Assembly: GCA_022376515.1 (NCBI GenBank)
Contig: WTXI01000468.1
Span: 1 to 23,147 of the forward strand
Reading direction: 5' to 3'
Length of the DNA stretch: 23,147 nt
Source: Lactifluus volemus
Lineage: Eukaryota > Basidiomycota > Agaricomycetes > Russulales > Russulaceae
Part shown: positions 1 to 7,891 of the stretch, in pieces
Numbering within the stretch: position 1 is the stretch's first letter
How the letters are laid out: every line of letters begins with the position of its first letter
Notes under the pieces: model-generated
What the model was told of the DNA's origin: nothing
Seen by the model: the letters and a program-made list of their open reading frames with translations, nothing else
Databases searched by the model: none
Program-made: the position numbers and the translations under genes

Positions 1-2
1 AT

Positions 3-514
3 ACATCGCTTCACAAAAAAAAAAAAAAAAAAAAAAGAATCACCGGCCACCTCCCCTACCCATTACCCGACCATACAGTAGCCACCCACTTCCGATGGGC
101 AGTAGAACACGCAATGTCCATCCTACAAGGGGCAAATATGTGGAACCTTCCCCTTCAGGAAGCGCTACAACAATTTGGCCACTCTGACCCACGATACAGC
201 GTCGGGTCAACGAGAGCCCCTTCACCTCCCCCACTCATGCTCCGCCCTCGAACAGAAATTACCGAATTAGTGCTACGACACTTGGGAAGGACTATCGCAC
301 TGATGCCAGCAAGTCCGGCACCATCGTACCATTCAGACTTTCCACCACCCCCATCGACCCCGTCATACCACGTAACAACGCCACCCGGGAACACCCCAGA
401 CCTCTCCCCTACATCTCCGACCCTCGACGACCCCATTTCGTCCTCTGATGAAGCAGTGGACGCGCTCATCACTCATGACTTCGAGATGGCCCTCGAAGAA
501 GCTGAAAGAGAACA
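3..514 (+). pseudogene. Last ORF of LTR element A, upstream part (cut by solo LTR)
   Basis: This is an open frame running in from the left window edge. The first ATG is at 114, but the frame is open from base 3, so the true start is probably outside the window. The protein is rich in Pro, Ser and Thr, with PSYH repeats around residues 70-95 counted from the ATG. It ends in an acidic, probably helical segment (EMALEEAERE). A run of 22 A (15-36) lies in frame as lysine codons. The frame is interrupted at 515 by an LTR. Joining base 514 to base 1126, with one target duplication removed, keeps the same frame, so this and 1121-1990 were one gene. I infer it is the 3'-terminal ORF or the pol C-terminal extension of a Gypsy-type element, because a polypurine tract and LTR follow. 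Function unknown. Confidence 0.6.
15..36 (+). repeat. Poly(A) run of 22
   Basis: This is a pure A homopolymer inside the open frame of element A. It could be slippage expansion in coding sequence, or the tail of a retroposed sequence ending here. The window edge is too close to decide. Confidence 0.8.
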
Positions 515-1120
515 TGTTAAGGTTCCAAGTGGGACCTTTGTACGAAGTGTACGTTCGTTTGTGAAGTCAAGAACTAGACTTGCAAGACGTGCAAGTCAAG
601 ATCAAAGGTTCGATAGAGATGAGACTTAGTAAACGACTAAGTCAAGAGCGTTTCAGAGGTCAAGGGCTTTGGGCTCAGGGTGAGACCAAAGTGTCAAGAA
701 GTTGATAATCGTGATGTCAAGAGGGTTCTCTCAGGTCTGATGCTTCGAGGCAAGCAAGGTTCTAATAGATAGAAGACTTGGATTGCGAAACAAAACTAAG
801 ACTTAAGGTCTCTAGGGCAGAAAGTACAGGGTTTTATATATAAGGAGACGAGGCTATGTGTACAGCCGTAGGGGCTGTGACCTTTGTACAGCTTTCAGGG
901 TTTGAAACATGTTCCAGGAATCAGCGAGTCATCCTGTGCATGTGGCTGTTGCTTGCGGCTGTACAGTGCTGTACGAGGCTGTATCGTGAGAGAAAATAAG
1001 TAGGCGATCTGAAACAAAGCGATCGGCAGTCCATTCACATAAGCAAGGGAGTCAGCGAAAATGAGTCATCAGTCCGAAATCGTATAGTATGAGTCAGCAA
1101 ACACGTGTTAGTCCATAACA
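515..1120 (-). mobile_element. Solo LTR (606 bp) inserted in the element A ORF
   Basis: On the minus strand the repeat begins TGTTATGG and ends CCTTAACA, so the termini are inverted repeats matching at 7 of 8 positions. It is flanked by the identical 5-bp target duplication GAACA at 510-514 and 1121-1125. Removing the LTR and one duplication restores the reading frame of the host ORF. A TATA box lies on the minus strand near 833-843. Two perfect TGAGTCA sites (1062-1068 and 1090-1096) and near matches at 1048 and about 925 lie upstream of it, in U3. No internal retroelement sequence is attached, so this is a solo LTR left by LTR-LTR recombination. It is not the same family as the 2018-2498 LTR. 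Confidence 0.85.
833..843 (-). promoter_or_regulatory. TATA box of the solo LTR
   Basis: The minus strand reads TTATATATAAAA here, about 280 nt inside the LTR start. This is the right distance for a U3/R promoter reading toward lower coordinates. Confidence 0.6.
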
Positions 1121-1990
1121 GAACAACGGGAGATGCTACGAACCCCTACACCTGATGGACCCCAGCCAGGTGTTAAACCAGGAGTAGGGTGGATCGTCAA
1201 CCAGATCCTCCCTGACTGGAAATTGCCCAATGTCCCGGACGGCAATGGAACATCCACTGCCGCCTTTGTTCTTATCGACATAACGGATGATGATGGACCA
1301 TCGGTGCTGGGAACTCAAGGAAAGAACTGTCCTACAAGTTGTAGACCACTTAGGGCCGCCCGAGCACGATTCCCCCAACGCCCGTACACCCGCAAACAAC
1401 GATTCTTGTTCGCGGAAGACGAAAAACATTCACCCTTGGTCGATGCGGCCCTAGAAGAACTTGAAGACCCGACTCTGATGGCTGAGGTGATTCGTCACCG
1501 CTTATTCATTAGCAAGATGAGGAGGACGGCACACCACATGTCTCACCTTCGTCGCAAATTCCTAGCATACCAGGAAGAAGCCTGGATCACCTACGAACTC
1601 CTAGCAAATGCAAACGCCGCCTTTCGCATCACCCATATGATCAACTCCGACATAGGTGGCGGTTTCGGTAGTGGTGCACGCCTCTCCCATAGAGTTCGAC
1701 TCGAAGGGATGGATGTCCTTGAGGATCCCTGGAGAGAGGAACCCACACATCGCGAAGCGTTTTGCGAATGGTGTAGACGCGAGGACCACGATATGGGATT
1801 CTGTCACTTCTTGCGTAAGTGCCAGTTTTGTGGTCAATGCAGGCACGTCGAGGACAAGTGTAATATCCCCCACCGAAACTGTCATCACGGCCTTACATGC
1901 AAAGTTCCCGTCGATCACCTTAACCTCGAAAAGACCCGCTGCCCCACGAGGACGCGTCGCCCTGCCCGACTCGGTGCCCGCTTCACTTAG
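1121..1990 (+). pseudogene. Last ORF of LTR element A, downstream part, tandem zinc knuckles
   Basis: This continues the frame that ends at 514 and stops with TAG at 1988-1990. From the ATG at 1133 it gives 285 residues. The middle is basic and helical. Near the C-terminus are two canonical CCHC zinc knuckles of the form C-x2-C-x4-H-x4-C (CEWCRREDHDMGFC and CQFCGQCRHVEDKC). After them comes a Cys/His tail, PHRNC-HHGLT-CKVPVDH. Zinc knuckles normally sit in Gag nucleocapsid; here they are the last coding feature before the polypurine tract and 3' LTR. The final signature recurs in the last coding segments of the elements at 12206-12748 and 13304-16138. I infer a nucleic-acid-binding accessory or C-terminal domain. 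It is probably not expressed as a whole because of the LTR insertion. Confidence 0.65.
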
Positions 1991-2007
1991 AAGCTTCAGA
2001 CGCTAAT

Positions 2008-2017
2008 AAGGGGGTAA
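2008..2017 (+). other. Polypurine tract of element A
   Basis: AAGGGGGTAA directly precedes the LTR start TGTCACGG. This position and composition mark the plus-strand primer site of an LTR retrotransposon. Confidence 0.75.
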
Positions 2018-2498
2018 TGTCACGGAAACGTGACGTGACGGTCACAGGTGACCCTGACTCATCATTTTCCTTCTCTTACTCATCGATACGTTGGACGATT
2101 CTCCCACCTTCCGTTAGTTTCTGTAACGTTCCGGTTAGTTCCATATGCTTCTACACATTTACAGGGACACCCCTGAACATTCTAGTACGATCCACTGTTC
2201 AAGTATATATATCCCTTGTATCTCTGAGACGGGCCTTAAGCTTGTTCTCCTGTAGAACTCAGGTAGTCGATACAGTGAGCAATACAAGTGGTTGTTCAGC
2301 CTTCCCTTTCCCTTCCCCTCTGAAAGACTGCTTCCTCTTTGAAGTGAAGCCTCTGAAGACTTGTGTGGATCACGCCACAGCCAAGTCTTCTACTCTTCGA
2401 CTAGACCTTCGCGCCTTAGTCCCTGTAGCCGCTTCGTTGTTCCGCTTAGTCAGCACGACTCAGAACCGAAACTACGCCACGGTGACCTGACCATGACA
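2018..2498 (+). mobile_element. 3' LTR of element A (about 481 bp)
   Basis: It starts TGTCACGG right after the polypurine tract. The best end is CATGACA at 2498, giving a 5-bp TGTCA/TGACA terminal inverted repeat. The right edge is less certain, since the other LTR is outside the window and no target duplication can be checked. A TATA box (TATATATAT, 2204-2212) is about 190 bp inside. U3 holds TGACTCA at 2055-2061 and several TGACG/GTCAC motifs near the start. The 157-residue open frame inside the LTR is not considered a gene. Confidence 0.7.
2204..2212 (+). promoter_or_regulatory. TATA box of the element A LTR
   Basis: TATATATAT separates U3 from the presumed transcript start about 33-35 nt downstream. 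It reads out of the element into the flank. Confidence 0.6.
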
Positions 2499-2819
2499 AG
2501 ACATCAGGAAAATCCAGAAAAAACTTAGTTGGCTTAACCAGCTTATTTCATTTTTAAGCCTGTCAAGTTGCTCAAGCTGCTTATTTTTTACTTAGAAAAT
2601 GAGTATGTACAACAAGTAAGCAAATCAAGGCCAAAGATAAGCACATTAAGTAATTAAGATGTGTAAGAAACTTAAGACAAGCAAAATAGAAATAAAAAAT
2701 TAATTTATGTAATTTAACTAAAGTCCGAAAAAAAATATGCTAAGTCGCGACTTGCGAAATTTTCGCTAAGTCGTTACAGTGGGTGTATTATTTACTACTG
2801 TTTGCACAATGTTGATTTT
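2499..2819. other. AT-rich non-coding stretch rich in TAAGC/CTTA
   Basis: No convincing coding frame. The pentamer TAAGC and its complement GCTTA, and TTAAG/CTTAA, are frequent. The stretch at 3736-3990, on the other side of the pyrimidine-rich tract, has the same vocabulary, so both may belong to one unrecognised element. Confidence 0.5.
2739..2773. repeat. Nested palindromes bounded by a 9-bp direct repeat
   Basis: GCTAAGTCG occurs at 2739-2747 and 2765-2773. Between and overlapping them lie a perfect 12-bp palindrome AAGTCGCGACTT (2742-2753) and a near-perfect one, GCGAAATTTTCGC (2754-2766). This could form a cruciform or mark the end of a DNA transposon. No partner terminus was identified. 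Confidence 0.55.
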
Positions 2820-3735
2820 CGTGCCTCTCGAGTCTGCCGCCCCTTTCCATCTCTCCCTCTATCCCCCTCCGTCGTTGTCTGCCTTGCCCCAACACGTCCC
2901 ACCGCTGCCTCCTCCGTGTCCCCTCCTTCTCTGCCTCCTTCTCTGCCTCCCTCTCTGCCTCCCTCTCTGGCTCTGGCTCTGGCTCTTGTTCTGGCTCTGC
3001 CTCTTTGCGTCATCATGCACCTCCTGTGCCCGCACCTCCCCCACCACTTTTGTTTCCTCTTGGATCCATTGCCTCTGTGAGGCAGTCTACGTTGTCGCAC
3101 TGCCTGCGCCGACATCCTGGTACGTTATCACGCTGCCTGCCCCGCCTCAACGCGAACTGACTTTTTTTTCTTTTTTTTCATCACCTCCTCCTCCTCCTTG
3201 ACTACCTCCTCCCGCGCTGCCGCCTCTGCTGCCTAGACCACCACCCCCCTGCGCCTCCTCCTCCTACGTCTCGCGCCTCCTCCCGTGCCTCCTCCCGCGC
3301 CTCCCACGCCTCCTCCCACACCTCCTCCCACGTCCCACGCCTTCTCCTGCGCTTCCTCCTGCGTTTCCTCGCTCCCTCGTGCCCCACGCCTCCTGTGTGT
3401 CCCGTGCATTCTCTCGCGCCTCCCGCGCGCCTCGCCTCCTCCTGCGCATTCTCTCTCACCTCCCATGTGCCTCGCCTCTGCCCGCACGTTCTCTCGCGCC
3501 TCCCATGCCCCACGCTCCCTCCCGCACCTCCTCCTGTGCCTCCTGTGGCCTCCTTCCATGCCTCCCGCGGCCTCCTCCCACACCTCCCACGGCCTCCTCC
3601 CATGCCTCCACCACCACCACCACCACCACCACCACCACCACCACCTCCTGGTGGCCCTGCAGCCCCCACCCCTGCCAGGGCTGTTCCACCAAGGCTGGTG
3701 GAACCATTGTCTCCTGTACATAATCATGTTGTAGT
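2820..3735. repeat. Pyrimidine-strand tract of CTCC/GCCTCC repeats with (CCA)12
   Basis: About 0.9 kb in which the plus strand is largely C and T, built from degenerate units such as CTCTGCCTCC, GCCTCCTCCC and CTCTGG. It includes a perfect CCA microsatellite of 12 units at 3608-3643. Long frames on both strands (Pro/Ser-rich on plus, Gly/Arg-rich on minus) are open only because of the skewed composition, so I call none of them genes. Confidence 0.7.
3608..3643 (+). repeat. (CCA)12 microsatellite
   Basis: Twelve uninterrupted CCA units inside the pyrimidine-rich tract. Confidence 0.9.
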
Positions 3736-3990
3736 TTAGCTCAATATATGGTTTTTATTGCCCTAAATCTGTGTGCTTGAAAACTTTTGGTAAGCACAGA
3801 TCTAAGCTGCCATTTAAGTGAACTAAGCCCAAAATAAGCATCAATAAGCCCTGGCTAAGTCAAATTAAGGAGAAGACCTAGCTTAGCCTAAGCATGGCCA
3901 GCTTAGAGACATTTTGCTTAAAAGTGCTTAGAAGTGTTGTTAAGTCATATTAAGCATGCTCAAGCACTGTTAAGAAAAACTTGGATTTTC
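3736..3990. other. AT-rich non-coding stretch, TAAGC/GCTTA-rich
   Basis: No coding frame of note. TAAGC, GCTTA and CTTAG motifs recur every 10-20 bases, as at 2499-2770. It ends where integrase homology of fragment B begins. Confidence 0.5.
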
Positions 3991-5109
3991 CTGATGGAGT
4001 TCACAGGGAGCTTTTCCTGTGCTCGCATTTGGCCAGGAGTTGTGAACAAATTGGGCAAGAGGAAGAAGGTTTGCCCAGTCATCTTGTTGGCTGCTTCCAT
4101 AGATCTGCAAATACTGCTCCACCCACTGATTGGCGCATTCCGATTGTCCATCAGTCTGTGGATGATAAGCAGAGCTGATGTTCTGTGTGATTCCTAGCAG
4201 TTCACACATCTGGCGGGTGAAGTGTGCAGTAAAACGGGGATCTCTGTCCGAAATGACGTGGTGGGGGCAGCCAAAGAGAGGGAAGATGTGTTCCACATAG
4301 AGCCGGGCCACTTCTTCTGCGTCAATTGTCTTTTGACAGGGCAAGAAGAAGGCTGCCTTCGAGCAATTGTGGTCCACTATTGTGAGGATCGAGTCATATC
4401 CCTTTGAGACTGGGAGATCAGTAATGAGGTCAAGGGAAATGGTCTGGAAAGAGATCGCCTTCGGTTCAACAGTGATCGGCATCAATGGTGGTTTGGGTTT
4501 TACAGTATTGGGTTTCATCATCTGGCAAGTTGCACAACCTTTGACATAGTTCTGAACGAACTGTCACATCGTCGGCCACCAGTAGTTCTCAGACACCTTC
4601 TGAAGCGTCGTGGTGATGCCTGGGTGCCCAGCCAAGGCGTGGTCATGGTACTCATGTAAGATCTGTCGCTTCAGATCCTCCTGGTCCGCGACCACAGGTC
4701 TTCCTTGGTGCATCCAATGATGATTCACTGAATCAAGTGGGTAGGAGTGATGCAACTCTGCGAAGTAGTTTGGTGTGCGTGCTTGCCAATCCCAAACATG
4801 CTGTTCAAGACTGCTGACTTCCACTGCCCGCACGAAGAGTTTGTCAGGTAGGACAAGGGTGTCTTCATTATCATGCTTCCCTTCGTCCACTCCTGGTGGT
4901 CTGGATAGCACGTCAGCCTTGTTCAGCTTGCCTGGGCGGTGCACCAGCTTGTAATTGTAGTCTGCAAGGTCACTAAGGTACCTTGCTACGCGTCGGTTAA
5001 TTCTCTGGGGTTGCCGATAGTATCGAAGATTGTTATGATCGGTGTGCACAATGGCGGTGAAGGGAGAGGAGAGGAACAAGTGTCTCCATTGTCGCAGACC
5101 CCGGATTAC
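3991..5109 (-). pseudogene. Element B: truncated Gypsy RNase H-integrase fragment
   Basis: Read on the minus strand from 5109, the fragment starts inside RNase H (RQWRHLF, HTDHNNLRYY, NRRVARYL). It then has the integrase HHCC zinc domain (HDHALAGHPG ... CATC) and the catalytic core with SLDLI, ISDRDPRF and DGQSE, i.e. D, D and E present. Homology stops after NSWPNASTGKAPCEL near 3997, so the GPY/F end and chromodomain are missing. A TGA at 4564-4566 interrupts the frame between WWPTM and QFVQNYVKGC, where relatives have Lys or Arg; CGA to TGA would explain it. The 5' part is cut exactly at the LTR start at 5110, but the sequence beyond that LTR does not continue the RNase H frame. It is closely related in plan to the integrase at 13304-16138 but is a different family. 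Confidence 0.85.
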
Positions 5110-5255
5110 TGTTACGGTTATGCGGGCTGCCCGGCCCATTCCTGACTGTTTTCCGTCTGATTTTCAACTTGTGTTGTGACCTAGGACCCCTTTCCTTGGC
5201 CAGCCCCTTCTGTTCCGCTTCTAGGGGCTGTGTGTCGCCGTTTTGGATGTGTATT

Positions 5256-5380
5256 TGACTCAGGGATCATGACTCAAATCTTGAGTCAGCGTTCTTGACT
5301 CAGATCTTGAGTCAGACGCACTGAGTCAGTTCTTGAGTCATCAGAACTGACTCAGGTCCTTAGTCAATAGTCTTGACTTC
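5256..5380 (+). promoter_or_regulatory. TGACTCA/TGAGTCA array, 8 perfect sites at alternating 14/12 bp steps
   Basis: Perfect TGA(C/G)TCA heptamers start at 5256, 5270, 5282, 5296, 5308, 5322, 5334 and 5348, so spacers alternate 7 and 5 bp. The same register continues with eroded sites at 5360 (TTAGTCA) and 5374 (TGACTTC). TGACTCA is the established binding site of Gcn4/CPC1 and AP-1 bZIP factors. The array lies about 75-175 bp upstream of the TATA box, in U3, as an activating sequence would. Confidence 0.85.
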
Positions 5381-5428
5381 GCTACTGTACTGTGACCTTT
5401 GTAGGATAGTTAGCTGGCCCTCTGTATG

Positions 5429-5436
5429 CATAAATA
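5429..5436 (+). promoter_or_regulatory. TATA box of the 5110 LTR
   Basis: CATAAATA lies downstream of the TGACTCA array and 33-34 nt before AGCTTCAGCTT, the presumed start of R. Confidence 0.5.
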
Positions 5437-5752
5437 GGGCCCTGTAGACGAGCTAAAGCCCCAGCTTCAGCTTCGTCTAGAATCGCAGTTCATTGTCTCC
5501 TGATCACACTCGCGTCGTGTCTCCTCCTCTCTTCTTGTGAATCCCCTCTTTGTACCTTGATCTAGGTACTTTGCGCCACGATCAGACATCTGTGAACTTG
5601 TTCCATTTCCGTGAAACAAGTCCCCAGACACCTGAACCCTAATACGAACGCGCTGTGAGAAGTAGTCTCCACTTCTCACCCCGCGTCCGCCCTCGAACCT
5701 TAGTTCAACCTCTCACGAGTGTCCTTGGAAGGAAAGCATCTCTTGCGTTCCA

Positions 5753-6259
5753 ATTACACTCGTGCCCGTGTTGCGGTTGAACCTACACACTGTCATTAAC
5801 CCATCTGCCACTGTCTATCCCTTTTGGGAATGGTAACTCCAACCATCGCGTGCGCCGGCCCGTACTAACCGTCTCATGCGATACGAACCCCGAGAGTTCG
5901 CACAGTCAAGTCTACTCCTTGTTGGACCTTGCCTGTGCGTTCTAGAATCGACTATTTGGTGTTGCTAGTCTTGTCCGACTCGCCACAGCAAATAGCCAAC
6001 CCGAACAAAGCTCACTTCGAGCCATGGTCCCTGCGAACCGTGTAGTGTTGCGGCAGCTTGCGGCTATTGGCAGCTTAGCCGAGAGCCGGAGCCGGCTTAT
6101 CCTTAGCCGTACGGAGCCGAGCACCTGTCAAGCCCCCATTTTAGTTAGCTTGTGGGAGCTTCCAATCACGGCTACAGGCGTGAGAAGCCATTGGCTAAGC
6201 CATGGCGGTTCGTGCCTCCCCGTTGCCCAACCAACCCGCCTCCCAGACACCAGCCACCA
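5753..6259. other. Intergenic, no clear content
   Basis: I see no supported gene. A short inverted repeat pairs CACGAGTGT (5714-5722, inside the LTR) with ACACTCGTG (5756-5764). Around 6050-6120 there are several AGCC/GGCT motifs. This may be the 5' flank and promoter of the kinase gene, but no TATA box stands out. Confidence 0.4.
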
Positions 6260-6541
6260 ATGAGCATCACACCTCCTCGCTCAGCCAATTCGCTGCTTGC
6301 TCCTGGCACTCTAATACACACTCGCAGTTCGACTACTGGATGCCTCAACAAAGAACATCTCACACGAGACAAGATCTTTCAAGCATTATCAGCAGAAATA
6401 GCTCCTTTCTTCCTTGGTCCCATGCCTCCTACAGAGTTTCTCTCCACTTTCCTTCTGAGTTCAGAACCTTTGAGTTCTGTATCGGGTATATTTGATGAAC
6501 TAGGCAACACGGCGGATGAGGCTCAGATGTACCCAATATTT

Positions 6542-6614
6542 GTAAGTTATCGAGTGCTCTCTGAGCTTTAGGTATAGAACACTGAAGGGAAACCATTAGG
6601 TTGCAGCTGTTCAG
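6542..6614 (+). other. Intron 1 of the kinase pseudogene
   Basis: Donor GTAAGT after MYPIF, a CTGA-type branch near 6583, acceptor TTCAG at 6614. It is phase 0. The nearer CAG at 6606 would put the next exon into a frame that stops soon. Confidence 0.65.
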
Positions 6615-7622
6615 CAACACGTCAAAAGGCTCTGGATCCGTGATACAGCAAACAAAAGTGACATAGCTGTTACTAAGTACAGTACAATGTTTCCTTCTCA
6701 CCCGACTGCACTGTTTACGCCAAAGAACACCATAAAGTCATCACAGTTGATTCTCACCTCAGCGATATCTTTATCGAATTCAAGCACAACCAAGTGGATG
6801 ATCCCTTTCTCCCTAATCCAAGGCTTCAATCACATTCTAATCCGCTCATGCGTGAAAATGCAAAGGGACTCAAAACAGCCGGTCAGATTGCTACATACGC
6901 GGCTTTGCAACTAGACTCTCAGTATCGCACGCACGTTTTCAGTGTCCTCATTATGAAGACTTATGCACGGCTCATATGATGGGATCGGAGTGGTGCAATT
7001 GTCACCAGGCCAATCTATTATGCAGAAGATTCCGCGCTATTGGACTTTTTCACCCGTTATGATCAAGCGGACAGAGCGACGCAAGGACATGACAACACCG
7101 TTCGCAGAGCCTCAGTAGATGAGACTGAGAAAGCTTGCCTCGCTGATGACAAATTCAAGAATCAGGAACTCCTTGTCGTCGCCGTCCCTCGAGTAGTCGT
7201 GCCACCACGCCTTGGCTACTACGTTATCACACCGCCCATAGCCCGGCCTCACATGCCTTTTGGTCGTGCGACCCACACCTCAATCGCTTACGACATCGAA
7301 TATGGCCGCATCGTCTTCTTCAAGGATTCGTGGAGGGTCGACCTCGAGGGAATGCTGAAGGAAGGTGATATCTACGTGGAACTGAATCGAGCGAATATAC
7401 CCAATATCCCTCACTGCTCAGCCTTCGGTGACGTGAACGGTCATACCACACACACCCACCAATATGTCAATGCGGAGTGGGTACCGCGGTCTAAGTTTCA
7501 AGTTGAAAACGCATTCACTCGTCATACTCATCATCGATTAATCTTGAATGATATCGGTGAATCGTTGGAAACCTTCAAAACCAGTAAAGACCTGGTACAG
7601 GGCATTTTTGCAGCTTTGCAAG

Positions 7623-7675
7623 GTGCGTATCTGACCCCCCCTATCTGTTATGACTACCAACTGACCATTTTCTAG
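7623..7675 (+). other. Intron 2 of the kinase pseudogene
   Basis: GTGCGT donor, CTGAC branch in the last 20 nt, TTCTAG acceptor. Splicing joins GIFAALQ to AHEAAF in frame, restoring the run into the HRD loop. Confidence 0.8.
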
Positions 7676-7842
7676 CTCATGAAGCCGCTTTTCAGAGATG
7701 TTACATCCTTCATCGTGACATTAGCTTGAATAATATACTATTGACTCCGAACAAAGGTGGACTTCTCATCGACTGGGACCTCTGCAAAAGAGTTGATTCG
7801 AGTGATTCATCACCTGGAGGTGCTCGCCAGTTCACCCGTACA

Positions 7843-7891
7843 GTACGTTACCACAATTTCCCAATGTGTGTTTCTTGACGATAGTTGGCAG
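7843..7891 (+). other. Intron 3 of the kinase pseudogene
   Basis: GTACGT donor, CTTGACG branch region, GGCAG acceptor. Splicing joins QFTRT to GTWRFM in phase 0. Confidence 0.8.

Larger units (their letters stand above)
5110..5752 (+). mobile_element. LTR, probably solo (about 643 bp)
   Basis: It begins TGTTACGG, like other LTRs here, and is preceded by ATTAC (5105-5109). ATTAC recurs at 5753-5757 after an end in ...TTCCA. This gives TG...CA ends and a 5-bp target duplication, although the right end is not a good inverted copy of the left. A TATA-like CATAAATA is at 5429-5436, followed 33-34 nt later by AGCTTCAGCTT (5463-5473). This resembles the predicted transcript starts of the LTRs at 11654-12169 and 21271-21775. 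U3 has a very regular TGACTCA array. No primer site complementary to the R start follows the LTR, so a solo or 3' LTR is more likely than a 5' LTR. The right boundary is uncertain. Confidence 0.55.

Noticed and set aside
2017..2490. 157-residue plus-strand frame
   Set aside because: It coincides with the element A LTR, starting at its TG terminus; explained as regulatory LTR sequence.
3202..3739. Long Gly/Arg-rich (minus) and Pro/Ser/His-rich (plus) frames
   Set aside because: They are open in several frames at once because the DNA is low-complexity CTCC/CCA repeat; no domain or initiation context.
3970..4550. Plus-strand frames over the integrase fragment
   Set aside because: Shadows of the minus-strand integrase coding sequence.
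6542..6682. Alternative first kinase intron ending at TACTAAGTACAG
   Set aside because: It would avoid the frameshift but removes a segment that reads as coding (HVKRLWIRDTANKSD) and puts the branch site unusually near the acceptor; kept only as an alternative.
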